Source: Bacteroidota bacterium (GTDB lineage Bacteria > Bacteroidota > Ignavibacteria > UBA10030 > UBA6906). Taken from it: a DNA stretch of 64,000 nucleotides. A program made the position numbers and the translations under genes. Below the pieces are notes generated by a model, which was not told the origin of the DNA, ran no database searches, and saw only the letters and a list, made by a program, of their open reading frames with translations. The stretch spans positions 1 to 64,000 of the forward strand of contig JAHBUR010000018.1 in NCBI GenBank assembly GCA_019637975.1, in the 5' to 3' direction. Each line of letters begins with the position of its first letter. The first letter of the stretch is position 1. Of the stretch, positions 28,267-35,745 are shown piece after piece.

Positions 28267-29496
28267 ATGGGATTTGAACGGTTTATAGCGCGCCGGTATA
28301 TTCGGTCGAAGCAGCAGACGCTGTTCATCAACATCATTATGCTCGTGTCCGTCATAGGCATAACAGTCGGTGTAGCAGCGTTAATCATTGTTCTCTCGGT
28401 ATTCAACGGATTCAACAGAGTTGTTACCGACGTTCTGGTTGCATTCGATCCTCATATCAGAGTCCTTCCGGCGAAGGGGAAATCGTTTGCGCCGTCTGAC
28501 ACAATCGCCCGGCTGTTGAACGCGGAGATCGACGTCGAAGCATGGTCGGTTTATGTGGATAGCAAGGCCCTGCTTGTATCACGAGGAGTCAACCGGGTAG
28601 TCCTCATTCGCGGTGTGGATGAATCCATGATTGGCGAAGTATCCGGCGTTAAGAACGCTATTGTGTTGGGTCAGTTCGATCTGGGAAAAGAGTCAAAGGA
28701 GGCAGGGATTGTTATTGGTCTGAGTCTTGCCGATAAACTTGGAGCAACAGTTGGGTCGGAGGTTACCATTGTCAGTCCGGTTGGCATAGATGCAATGATG
28801 GTTCAATTCGGTCAACCAGAAATGAAGAAGTTCACTGTTACAGGAATCTACGACTCCCGAAATAAAGAATATGATAGCCATTATGCGTTTATCGCAATCG
28901 AGAATGCTCAAAGCTTGTTTGAGTATCGGGGTTCTGTTAGCGGTATCGAGATTCGTTTGCACAGTATCGATGCATCGATTGCAACGCAGGCTGTTCTGCA
29001 GGAGAGACTGGGGGAAGGGTTCAAGGTTCTCACGTGGTACGATCTACATAGGGACTTGTACTCCGTGATGCAGATTGAGCGGTGGAGCGCTTATATTATC
29101 CTGTGTCTCATTGTGTTTGTGGCCGTATTCAATATGCTCGGTTCCTTAACAATGGGCGTCATTGAGAAACGCAGGGATATTGGAGTACTGAAAGCGCTGG
29201 GCGCAACGAACGGAAGCATTCTTCGGCTGTTCATGTTTGAAGGCTTGCTTGTCGGTACCGTTGGAACAGTTCTTGGAATTGGTATCGGGTTGGGTGTCTG
29301 CTATCTTCAAATTCATTACCAACTTTTTCCGTTGGATCCTACAGTGTATATTATTCCCGCAATACCCGTCGACATTCGATGGGCTGATTTCGTAACAGTA
29401 GGTTCGGCGTCGATGCTGTTGAGTACGTTTGCCGCGCTGTATCCAGCACTGCGGGCGTCCCGACTTACGCCTGTTGACGCTATCCGGTGGGAATGA
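28267..29496 (+). CDS. LolC/LolE-family ABC transporter permease, second copy
   Basis: The product is 409 aa with the same architecture as its upstream neighbour: an N-terminal helix with FINIIMLVSVIGITVGVAAL, a periplasmic domain, and a C-terminal FtsX domain with the coupling segment EKRRDIGVLKALGATNGSIL. It is adjacent to the first permease with no gap and is followed 1 nt later by lolD. A heterodimer of the two permeases with LolD is the expected complex. The permeases are clearly diverged, so this is not a recent duplication. Confidence 0.88.
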   Translation: MGFERFIARRYIRSKQQTLFINIIMLVSVIGITVGVAALIIVLSVFNGFNRVVTDVLVAFDPHIRVLPAKGKSFAPSDTIARLLNAEIDVEAWSVYVDSKALLVSRGVNRVVLIRGVDESMIGEVSGVKNAIVLGQFDLGKESKEAGIVIGLSLADKLGATVGSEVTIVSPVGIDAMMVQFGQPEMKKFTVTGIYDSRNKEYDSHYAFIAIENAQSLFEYRGSVSGIEIRLHSIDASIATQAVLQERLGEGFKVLTWYDLHRDLYSVMQIERWSAYIILCLIVFVAVFNMLGSLTMGVIEKRRDIGVLKALGATNGSILRLFMFEGLLVGTVGTVLGIGIGLGVCYLQIHYQLFPLDPTVYIIPAIPVDIRWADFVTVGSASMLLSTFAALYPALRASRLTPVDAIRWE

Positions 29497-29497
29497 T

Positions 29498-30175
29498 ATG
29501 ATTCGGGCAGAGAACATCACGAAGGTATACAAGATGGGTGATTCCGGCAATTCCTCGCTCCACGTGTTGCGGGGAATCAGCCTGGAAATTCATGATGGAG
29601 ATATTGTTGCGATTGTCGGCGCGTCCGGTGCGGGGAAGAGCACATTGTTGCATATACTTGGGACACTTGACCGTCCGACTGAAGGACATGTGTATTATGA
29701 TAAGGAGAATGTCTTTACATATAGTGATGAACGGATAGCCCGGTTTCGCAATCAGCATGTCGGATTTGTGTTTCAATTCCATCATTTGTTGCCGGAATTT
29801 TCCGTTCTCGAAAACATCTGTCTTCCGGCCCTCATTAAGGGAAACAAGTTGGCCCACGTTCAGAAGAAGGCCAAGGATCTGTTGAAGGAAGTAGGTGTGG
29901 AATCAAAATCATCCAACAAACCTTCACAGCTTTCGGGCGGCGAGCAACAGCGTGTTGCAATTGCCCGAGCGTTGATGAATTCGCCCAAAGTGGTTCTTGC
30001 TGACGAGCCCACCGGAAATCTCGATACTGCTAATACACAGCAGTTACACGATCTGATTTGGAGTCTCAGCAGGGAGAAAGGCCAAACATTTGTAATTGTT
30101 ACACATAATGAGCAGTTGGCAAAGCAGGCTGATCGTATCGTCAAGCTTACTGACGGCAAGATAGGGGGTTTTTAA
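29498..30175 (+). CDS. lolD: Lipoprotein-releasing ABC transporter ATP-binding protein
   Basis: The product is 225 aa from ATG 29498. The longer open frame reaching back to 29429 lies inside the permease gene and is not used. Walker A is GASGAGKST (41-49), the signature is LSGGEQQ (145-151), Walker B is VVLADE with Asp169 and Glu170, and the switch His is in VIVTHNE. It belongs to the LolD/MacB/FtsE group. It powers lipoprotein release together with the two permeases just upstream. The window encodes at least one likely lipoprotein (13717), consistent with such a pathway. Confidence 0.93.
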   Translation: MIRAENITKVYKMGDSGNSSLHVLRGISLEIHDGDIVAIVGASGAGKSTLLHILGTLDRPTEGHVYYDKENVFTYSDERIARFRNQHVGFVFQFHHLLPEFSVLENICLPALIKGNKLAHVQKKAKDLLKEVGVESKSSNKPSQLSGGEQQRVAIARALMNSPKVVLADEPTGNLDTANTQQLHDLIWSLSREKGQTFVIVTHNEQLAKQADRIVKLTDGKIGGF

Positions 30176-30200
30176 TTTTTGATAAATCGTAATTTTTTAC

Positions 30201-30228
30201 TTGACATTTACGTCGAAAAGCGTATATT
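30201..30228 (+). promoter_or_regulatory. Promoter of the candidate small RNA
   Basis: TTGACA (30201-30206), a 16-nt spacer and TATATT (30223-30228). It lies after lolD and ahead of a terminator at 30281, so its main product would be a transcript of about 80 nt. Confidence 0.7.
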
Positions 30229-30234
30229 TGTAGT

Positions 30235-30315
30235 TGACCTTACGACAGTTTCTCCCCTGACTGTTGTAGACAAATGGTCGAGCCCGGCGTTCCCCCCAAC
30301 GCTGGGCTTTTGTTT
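30235..30315 (+). ncRNA. Candidate small RNA with two C-rich hairpin loops
   Basis: A near-consensus promoter is followed about 80 nt later by a strong terminator with no ORF between. The inferred RNA folds into a 9-bp hairpin at 30241-30268 (TACGACAGT with ACTGTTGTA, one G-U pair), whose 10-nt loop contains CTCCCC. The terminator hairpin has a CCCCCC loop. Exposed C-rich loops are typical of trans-acting RNAs that pair with purine-rich ribosome sites. The two-hairpin plan recalls the Chlorobi-1 motif described in Chlorobi, but I could not compare covariance models. It could instead be a leader of the 30351 gene. Confidence 0.55.
30281..30315 (+). terminator. Strong rho-independent terminator
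   Basis: An 11-bp stem (AGCCCGGCGTT with AACGCTGGGCT, one G-U pair) closes a 6-nt all-C loop and is followed by TTTTGTTT. It can end both the lol transcript and the candidate small RNA. Confidence 0.88.
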
Positions 30316-30350
30316 ATATTCCAACATACTCAACAATTTGGGAGATTGAT

Positions 30351-30632
30351 ATGGCCAAGTCAATAAAACGGTCAGACCCGAAGAGAAAATCGCAAAAAGC
30401 TGAGTCGCTACCTTTGACGAAAGAGAATTTTGTCATCATAGGAATCGGTTTGGTTGTGATATTGATCGGCTATCTGGCGCTTGCGAGGGGCCCTGTCGAG
30501 GGCTTTTTGCCTCTGGTCCTTGCCCCGATTCTGCTTCTTGTTGGCTATTGTGTAATTATTCCTCTGGGAATTCTGTACAAGAAATCGTATATTGGTAAGG
30601 AAAACTCGACACAGACTCGGTCTGCTGCATAA
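30351..30632 (+). CDS. Small DUF3098-like membrane protein
   Basis: The product is 93 aa, with a basic N-terminus (about 1-22) and two membrane helices: ENFVIIGIGLVVILIGYLAL and FLPLVLAPILLLVGYCVIIP. The latter matches the DUF3098-type pattern in which a helix ending YC-IPLGILY precedes a polar tail. The ribosome site GGGAG lies upstream. It sits between the terminator at 30281 and the tRNA-Lys gene. Function is unknown. The family name is a tentative match from memory of the pattern. Confidence 0.65.
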   Translation: MAKSIKRSDPKRKSQKAESLPLTKENFVIIGIGLVVILIGYLALARGPVEGFLPLVLAPILLLVGYCVIIPLGILYKKSYIGKENSTQTRSAA

Positions 30633-30648
30633 CGAGTTGCTGCGCAAA

Positions 30649-30720
30649 GACCGCGTAGCTCAGGGGTAGAGCATCTGCCTTTTAAGCAGAGGGTCGGTGG
30701 TTCGAGCCCACCCGCGGTCA
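30649..30720 (+). tRNA. tRNA-Lys (anticodon UUU)
   Basis: A 72-nt cloverleaf. The acceptor stem GACCGCG pairs with CGCGGTC, followed by discriminator A. The anticodon loop CTTTTAA sits in a TCTGC/GCAGA stem, giving anticodon UUU. The T-arm has GGTTCGAGCC. The 3' CCA is not encoded. Confidence 0.96.
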
Positions 30721-30730
30721 CACGAGTTTT

Positions 30731-30813
30731 GCGGAAGTGGCGAAATTGGCAGACGCACCATCTTGAGGGGGTGGCGCCCACAAGGCATGCGGGTTCAAGT
30801 CCCGCCTTCCGCA
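30731..30813 (+). tRNA. tRNA-Leu (anticodon GAG)
   Basis: An 83-nt class II tRNA. The acceptor stem GCGGAAG pairs with CTTCCGC, followed by discriminator A. The anticodon loop TTGAGGG in a CCATC/GGTGG stem gives GAG, which reads CUC and CUU. The long variable arm is CGCCCACAAGGCATG and the T-loop is TTCAAGT. CCA is not encoded. It lies 10 nt after tRNA-Lys, so both are probably cotranscribed. Confidence 0.96.
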
Positions 30814-30818
30814 CATAC

Positions 30819-30847
30819 AAGCCCTGCAGTGCAGGGCTTTCTTGTTT
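30819..30847 (+). terminator. Terminator of the tRNA-Lys/tRNA-Leu transcript
   Basis: A perfect 9-bp stem (AAGCCCTGC with GCAGGGCTT) closes a 3-nt AGT loop, followed by TTTCTTGTTT. Confidence 0.88.
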
Positions 30848-30915
30848 GAGGTCGTTAGGTCGGTACAGAGGATCCTCCCTGTAGAGAACCCAGGTGTGCC
30901 ATCTAAAAAAAGTAC

Positions 30916-30944
30916 TTGATTTTGACCTTTTGCCGGTCTATATT
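30916..30944 (+). promoter_or_regulatory. Promoter of the FN3-like protein gene
   Basis: TTGATT (30916-30921), a 17-nt spacer and TATATT (30939-30944). The start near 30951 gives a short leader before the ATG at 30972. Confidence 0.6.
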
Positions 30945-30971
30945 GGGGCAGTGAATTTCATTCCGTACAGT

Positions 30972-31382
30972 ATGCCAACTCGATATCTCACACTATTCCT
31001 CTTTGCAATCTTCGTCTTTGTTACAGCATTTGCGAGCGTCATAAGAGATGGTTCGCTAAATGCAGAGAGCCGCGACGGGAACATCACCATTCGGTGGATG
31101 AGTGAAGACGAGTCAAACGTATCCCGATTCGTACTCGAACGGAAAGCCGGGGTAAATGGCGCGTTCATGACGCTCACGGAAATGCTGCCGCGTGGCAACA
31201 ACTCTTCCTATCAGTTCGTTGATGAAAGCGCGTTTCGTGCGACGGAAAGTATCTACCAGTACAGGATCAAGGTCATCTTCTCGAACGGAGCCAACCCTGT
31301 GTACTCGGGCACCATCACGGTCAGCCATCGAGCGAGCGACGTCCGCAGAACGTGGGGCAGCATCAAGGCGATGTTCCGGTAG
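30972..31382 (+). CDS. Small exported protein with one FN3-like domain
   Basis: The product is 136 aa from ATG 30972. An upstream in-frame extension begins before the promoter and is not used. The N-terminus is a signal peptide or anchor (YLTLFLFAIFVFVTAFAS). Residues 26-115 form a single FN3-like beta sandwich (GNITIRWMSEDESNVSRFVL, then SIYQYRIKVIFSNGANPVYS). It ends in a basic tail, RRTWGSIKAMFR. There is no T9SS sorting domain, so it is probably periplasmic or membrane-held. Function is unknown. It is closed by a terminator at 31412. Confidence 0.72.
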   Translation: MPTRYLTLFLFAIFVFVTAFASVIRDGSLNAESRDGNITIRWMSEDESNVSRFVLERKAGVNGAFMTLTEMLPRGNNSSYQFVDESAFRATESIYQYRIKVIFSNGANPVYSGTITVSHRASDVRRTWGSIKAMFR

Positions 31383-31411
31383 AATTCTCGACAGTCTTCA
31401 TTCTTTATTTC

Positions 31412-31439
31412 AAGCGATACAACGTGTCGCTTTTTTTTT
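31412..31439 (+). terminator. Terminator after the FN3-like protein gene
   Basis: A 9-bp stem (AAGCGATAC with GTGTCGCTT, one G-U pair) closes an AAC loop and is followed by a run of T residues to 31439. It lies only 17 nt before the maf start. Confidence 0.85.
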
Positions 31440-31455
31440 GGCCAAGAAGTTCGAA

Positions 31456-32076
31456 ATGAATGTAGTCAAGCCGCTGGTGCTCGCATCCCAATCACCCCGG
31501 AGAATAGCCCTTTTGCGTCAAATCGGGCTTCAACCGCTCATCGTCCCGAGTCATATCCCTGAAGAATTCGACGTCCGGCAAAGTCCCGTTGAAAATGCCC
31601 GTACGCTTGCACGTGAGAAAGCCAGCGAGGTCGCCCGTCAGTTTAAAGATGCACTGATCATCGGGGCCGACACGGTAGTTGTTCTCGATGAGTATCTGTT
31701 GGCAAAGCCGGAAAACGCCTCGGATGCAAAACGAATGCTTCGCCTGCTCAGCGGGAAGACCCACCTTGTCATAACGGCATTTGCCCTGCTCGATTGTCTC
31801 TCAGGTGAAAGCGTAACGGAACATGAAACCACCGATGTGACATTCCGGGAGTTGCCCGACGACGAAATCGATCTGTATGTATCAGGCGGCTCGCCAATGG
31901 ACAAAGCCGGCGCATACGGAATTCAGGATGACTACGGAGCAGTGTTCGTCAGCAAAATCAACGGGTGTTTCTACAACGTTGTGGGGTTTCCTCTCTCAAA
32001 ATTTTACACTACATTACAGGAGTTTCAAGGTCATCTCATGGAATCAAAGGGCTATCTGTATGTCAAGAAAGATTAG
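31456..32076 (+). CDS. maf: Maf-family nucleotide pyrophosphatase
   Basis: The product is 206 aa from ATG 31456. The longer open frame upstream runs through the terminator and is not used. The signature LVLASQSPRRIALLRQIG at the N-terminus marks the nucleotide site. EKASEVARQ, IIGADTVVVLDEYLLAKP and the late SGGSPMDKAGAYGIQDDYGA complete the fold. Maf proteins hydrolyse dTTP, UTP or modified nucleotides to monophosphates and act in nucleotide house-cleaning or septum control. The 3' end overlaps the B12-binding subunit gene by 17 nt. Confidence 0.93.
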   Translation: MNVVKPLVLASQSPRRIALLRQIGLQPLIVPSHIPEEFDVRQSPVENARTLAREKASEVARQFKDALIIGADTVVVLDEYLLAKPENASDAKRMLRLLSGKTHLVITAFALLDCLSGESVTEHETTDVTFRELPDDEIDLYVSGGSPMDKAGAYGIQDDYGAVFVSKINGCFYNVVGFPLSKFYTTLQEFQGHLMESKGYLYVKKD

Positions 32077-32464
32077 GGTTCTTGTGGCTAAAGTCGGATT
32101 GGATGGGCACGACAGGGGGGCAAAGGTAGTCGCGGCGGCATTGCGCGACGCAGGAATGGAGGTGATTTACACCGGACTCCGCAAAACACCCGACTTGATA
32201 GTCGATGCTGCTATTCAAGAAGATGTTGACGCAATCGGTATCAGCATTCTGAGCGGGGCACACATGACGGTGTTTCCGAAAATCATCGGACTCCTGAAAG
32301 AGAAAGGTCTCCAGGATGTTCTGCTGTTCGGGGGCGGGATCATTCCGCATCAGGATATTGACGAGCTGAAGAAACTCGGCGTCGGACAGTTGTTCACTCC
32401 GGGTGCGTCAACGCAAGAAATCGTGGGATACGTAAAGAGTTGGGTTGAACAGCACCGCAACTGA
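32060..32464 (+). CDS. Cobalamin-binding subunit of a methylmalonyl-CoA-mutase-type enzyme
   Basis: The product is 134 aa, the size of a stand-alone C-terminal B12 domain. The base-off cobalamin motif DGHDRG (Asp15, His17, Gly20) is intact, followed by SILSGAHMTVFP and GGGIIPHQDIDELKKLGV, which form the rest of the B12 pocket. It belongs with a large catalytic mutase subunit that isomerises methylmalonyl-CoA to succinyl-CoA or a related acyl-CoA. No such subunit lies in the window, so the partner must be elsewhere. The ATG is inside the end of maf, suggesting coupled translation. Confidence 0.88.
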   Translation: MSRKIRVLVAKVGLDGHDRGAKVVAAALRDAGMEVIYTGLRKTPDLIVDAAIQEDVDAIGISILSGAHMTVFPKIIGLLKEKGLQDVLLFGGGIIPHQDIDELKKLGVGQLFTPGASTQEIVGYVKSWVEQHRN

Positions 32465-32481
32465 TGGCATTCTCCAAGAGA

Positions 32482-32519
32482 CGAAGAATCTTCTCTCGAA
32501 TGAGAAAGATCTTTCTTCG
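32482..32519. terminator. Possible imperfect bidirectional hairpin between convergent genes
   Basis: CGAAGAA (32482-32488) and TTCTTCG (32513-32519) enclose further partly complementary bases. Bulges make the stem weak. It lies in the 136-nt gap between the B12-subunit gene and the converging DNA polymerase gene. No other signal was seen in this gap. Confidence 0.3.
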
Positions 32520-32600
32520 GCCTGTTTCGAGTTGCAGTGGTGTTGGTTCATTGTGGACGAAGAGGGGAAGGAATAAGGGAAGCACCGTAATTTGCAATAG

Positions 32601-34952
32601 CTATTCGTCTAGCCAGATGCCGAGTTCTTCCGATTGTGGAGCCTCTTCCCTGCCAATTGCCAATCGGCGAATCACTGGCGTAATTCCTTCGGATGAGAAA
32701 GGGAATAAATCGTCAGGGGAGAAAATCGCCCGAAAATCCTTCGGTTCAAAAACGTCCTTGAATTTTTCAGAGAACTCGTCCAGCCTTCGCAGATAATACG
32801 CTGTATTCTCGTCCGGAAAGTTGGGATTATACTCTGCCACCGGCTTGCAGTTTTCGAACGTCCGGACATTTGCATCGCTGCCTGTAATGTAGTATGAAAT
32901 CGAATCACCCGGCTTGAAGTGACGCCGCGCCGTGATCGCCAGTTCGTATGCCGCGCTTCTGTTTCGTTTCCCCATCTCCACATCCCGTCGGTAATCCACA
33001 AGCGACTCTTTCAGTGACTCGGTTCGTGCAATGTCTCGGACGCTGAGTTTGTGATCAGTGATGTCGGCGCGGGTCGAAACATACAATTGGTGCAGGGCGT
33101 CAATATCGTGTTTCAGCAAATGCTCGATACAGTGCCTGATGTATGCTCTGCCGAACCGTTCGATGCTTCGTGAGATAAGGGAAGGACCTTTAATTGTCAC
33201 GGTTCCGTCATAATCAAGAAGCGCGTAATTCTTCATCTTGTAGCTGAACATTTTCCTGTATCGCCCGTCTTGCGCAATGGTGATTCCTTCCGGCAAAATG
33301 GAGGATAGCTTCCTGATGAAGTCCGCCTCGTCTGTCTCCGTTGTAAGGGAGGGAGGAGGGACGAAAAAGATTCCGTCGGTGTCCACTTCGATAACCGTAC
33401 CGAGTTGGGATTGTATGAAGTCCATCATCTGTCGGAGAAGGGCCTGGCCCGTTGTGGTCACGACGTCGGCTTGTGAGAAATCATTGAACAGGCCGCGTGT
33501 ATACCCGAGATAGCCGTAAAAAGAGTTGATGAGGATCTTCAGGGATGATTGCATCGCGTCAAGCTTTGCTTTCTGCGAGGCATCTGCAGTGGCTTTCATC
33601 CGTTTCTTGGTCTCGAGTCGTGAAGACGTGAGCGTCCGTAGCAACTCCTTGAACACGCCAAGAACATCCGATACGGGCGCAATCTCCTTTTGAATCATTA
33701 TGGAAGGATACAGCGATTCAACGTCGACATGAATGACGGGGCCGACGACCCCGGTTACGAAAATATCAGTGTAGCCGCCTGTTGTTTGCGTTCCGATTCC
33801 GGGCTGTGGAATGGAGTGCTTCACGCGGAGGTATTCACGAACGATCAGACTTTCGATTTTGGCTGCCGAACCCATGCGTGCGACTTGACCATAGCCGAAC
33901 GGAAGCATCTGCGTAAGATGGAATGTTGTGCCCGAAAGTTGCTCGCTGAGCAACCGTGTTTCATGAACGTCGTCGAGGGCGTACTTCATGAGTGTCTGCG
34001 GCTCCTGGTCCCAATACCACGAGATCTTGTCACCGGGGATGTACGTTCGTTCCTCCGCAGCGAGACCGAAGTACTTGGCTGCATACTTCAGTCCGTAGCT
34101 TTCCATGTTCCGCTTCATCATATCATAACTCTGGACCAACAACATCGTGTCGATGATATGACGTCCTGCAATCTCCGTTGCGGTATATTCGTACGAACGA
34201 TCGGCATACGAGGCCCGAGTATCAAACGAGCGGGGGAGACTTCCGTCACGACTGATCTTGAACGGAACCTTGTGCAGCTCGCAACGCTTGATGATGTACG
34301 GGAGATCGAAATTGTAGATGTTATGTCCTTCTATCACGTCGGGATCCCTATCCCGGATGATGCGAACGAGTTCTTCAAGCATATCACGCTCGTCCAGTTT
34401 TCTTCCGCCGATGAGATGCTGCCATCCGGAGTTATCCGAAAGAGCAACGAGGATTATCCGGTCGGCCGGGCGGTTTGCGTTGCTGAACCGGTACGGTCCG
34501 CCCGTATAGGTTTCGATATCCAACTGCATTCGATGGACGTCCTGAAACAGCATCCCCTTGAACAACGTTTGGCCGGATTGCATCAGGTATTGTGTTACCG
34601 GATCGGAGTAGAGAAAGATGCTGTCAAGCTGGGTGTAGGACTCGATCTTCTGTTTTGTCAACGCATTGAAGGTATCAAGTACAAAACGAACAGCCTCCCA
34701 CATGGCACCCCAATCCTCAAATGCACAAAGGAATTGATAGGATGAGGAGCCATCCAGTTGCTTCAACCAATGTCTCTTACTGTAGCCATTAAGGAGGTTC
34801 CTGTCGGAGAGGAAAAAGAAGGGGAAGAACTCGTCATCTTCATGTCGAACCGTGCCATTCTCCCTGAAATAGATACGCATCGTGCCGTTATCAGTATGAT
34901 GAACAGCAACGATGCGCTCGTCAGAGTTGTGGCCGTAAAGGAGGCGATCCAT
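32601..34952 (-). CDS. Family B DNA polymerase with 3'-5' exonuclease
   Basis: The product is 783 aa. The exonuclease domain has DIE at Asp145/Glu147 (Exo I, MQLDIETYTG), GHNIYNFDLPYI with Asn211 and Asp216 (Exo II), and YALDD (Tyr324, Asp328; Exo III). The polymerase domain has motif A HVDVESLYPSIM with Asp410, motif B LKILINSFYGYLG with Lys472, and motif C EVDTDGIFF with Asp524 and Asp526. All catalytic residues are present, so it should be an active proofreading polymerase. Family B enzymes in bacteria (Pol II) serve repair and restart; this one looks more archaeal-like than E. coli Pol II by motif wording, which is an impression only. It begins 7 nt after the slipin gene in an unusual operon. 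Confidence 0.9.
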   Translation of the reverse strand: MDRLLYGHNSDERIVAVHHTDNGTMRIYFRENGTVRHEDDEFFPFFFLSDRNLLNGYSKRHWLKQLDGSSSYQFLCAFEDWGAMWEAVRFVLDTFNALTKQKIESYTQLDSIFLYSDPVTQYLMQSGQTLFKGMLFQDVHRMQLDIETYTGGPYRFSNANRPADRIILVALSDNSGWQHLIGGRKLDERDMLEELVRIIRDRDPDVIEGHNIYNFDLPYIIKRCELHKVPFKISRDGSLPRSFDTRASYADRSYEYTATEIAGRHIIDTMLLVQSYDMMKRNMESYGLKYAAKYFGLAAEERTYIPGDKISWYWDQEPQTLMKYALDDVHETRLLSEQLSGTTFHLTQMLPFGYGQVARMGSAAKIESLIVREYLRVKHSIPQPGIGTQTTGGYTDIFVTGVVGPVIHVDVESLYPSIMIQKEIAPVSDVLGVFKELLRTLTSSRLETKKRMKATADASQKAKLDAMQSSLKILINSFYGYLGYTRGLFNDFSQADVVTTTGQALLRQMMDFIQSQLGTVIEVDTDGIFFVPPPSLTTETDEADFIRKLSSILPEGITIAQDGRYRKMFSYKMKNYALLDYDGTVTIKGPSLISRSIERFGRAYIRHCIEHLLKHDIDALHQLYVSTRADITDHKLSVRDIARTESLKESLVDYRRDVEMGKRNRSAAYELAITARRHFKPGDSISYYITGSDANVRTFENCKPVAEYNPNFPDENTAYYLRRLDEFSEKFKDVFEPKDFRAIFSPDDLFPFSSEGITPVIRRLAIGREEAPQSEELGIWLDE

Positions 34953-34959
34953 TCAACAG

Positions 34960-35733
34960 CTACTTCTTTCCGTTCTTCTTGTTGTAGGCCTCCAGAAACG
35001 GCGCAATCAAGTCGATAGGAAGTGGAAAGATCGTGGTAGAGTTCTTTTCCGATGCGACTTCAGTGAGAGTTTGAAGATAGCGGAGTTGCAGCGCCGTCGG
35101 ATGTCCTTCAATGACCCCTGCTGCATCTGCAAGTCGTTGTGACGCCTGGAATTCGCCTTCGGCATGGATCACCTTTGCACGGCGTTCGCGTTCAGCTTCC
35201 GCCTGTTTGGCCATTGCGCGTTGCATCTCGGTAGGCAGATCAATGTGTTTGACTTCCACATTGGAGACTTTAATGCCCCACGGCTCGGTTTGGTGGTCGA
35301 TGATCTTCTGAAGCTCCTGGTTGATTTTGTCGCGCTCGGCAAGAAGCTCATCCAGCTCGGATTGACCCAGAATGCTCCGCAGAGTTGTTTGCGAAAGTTG
35401 CGATGTTGCAACAAGGTAATTCTCCACTTCAACAATTGCCTTGTCGGGCTGGACAACCCTGAAGTACAGCACCGCGTTCACTTTGATCGAGACGTTATCG
35501 CGTGTGATAACATCTTGCGGAGGCACATCCATGACGACTGTCCGCAAGCTGACCTTTACCATCTTATCAACAAGCGGAATCAAGAGGATAATGCCCGGTC
35601 CTTTGACAGCGATCAGGCGGCCGAGCCGGAAGATGACGCCGCGCTCATACTCACGCAAAATGCGAATCGCATTCGCGAGAAGTATGGCAACGAACATAAT
35701 GAGCATGAACATAAACATACTGATGACTTCCAT
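34960..35733 (-). CDS. Slipin/stomatin-like SPFH membrane protein
   Basis: The product is 257 aa. An N-terminal membrane helix (about residues 3-22) is followed by an SPFH/Band 7 domain: [20 protein letters not shown], then [19 protein letters not shown], then [21 protein letters not shown] coiled region, [19 protein letters not shown], and a short C-terminal helix complete the slipin pattern. Slipins oligomerise at membranes and are typically paired with NfeD, which is encoded 12 nt upstream in this operon. They are thought to organise membrane microdomains or proteolysis. Confidence 0.92.
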   Translation of the reverse strand: MEVISMFMFMLIMFVAILLANAIRILREYERGVIFRLGRLIAVKGPGIILLIPLVDKMVKVSLRTVVMDVPPQDVITRDNVSIKVNAVLYFRVVQPDKAIVEVENYLVATSQLSQTTLRSILGQSELDELLAERDKINQELQKIIDHQTEPWGIKVSNVEVKHIDLPTEMQRAMAKQAEAERERRAKVIHAEGEFQASQRLADAAGVIEGHPTALQLRYLQTLTEVASEKNSTTIFPLPIDLIAPFLEAYNKKNGKK

Positions 35734-35745
35734 GGTATACCTCGT

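Noticed and set aside
32464-32796. 110-codon plus-strand frame whose ATG overlaps the stop of the B12-subunit gene
   Set aside because: The overlap looks like coupling, but most of the frame runs antisense through the conserved C-terminus of the DNA polymerase, and the sequence is low-complexity.
33690-34745. 351-codon plus-strand open frame over the DNA polymerase gene
   Set aside because: The antisense protein has complete family B motifs. This frame has no recognisable domain or ribosome site.
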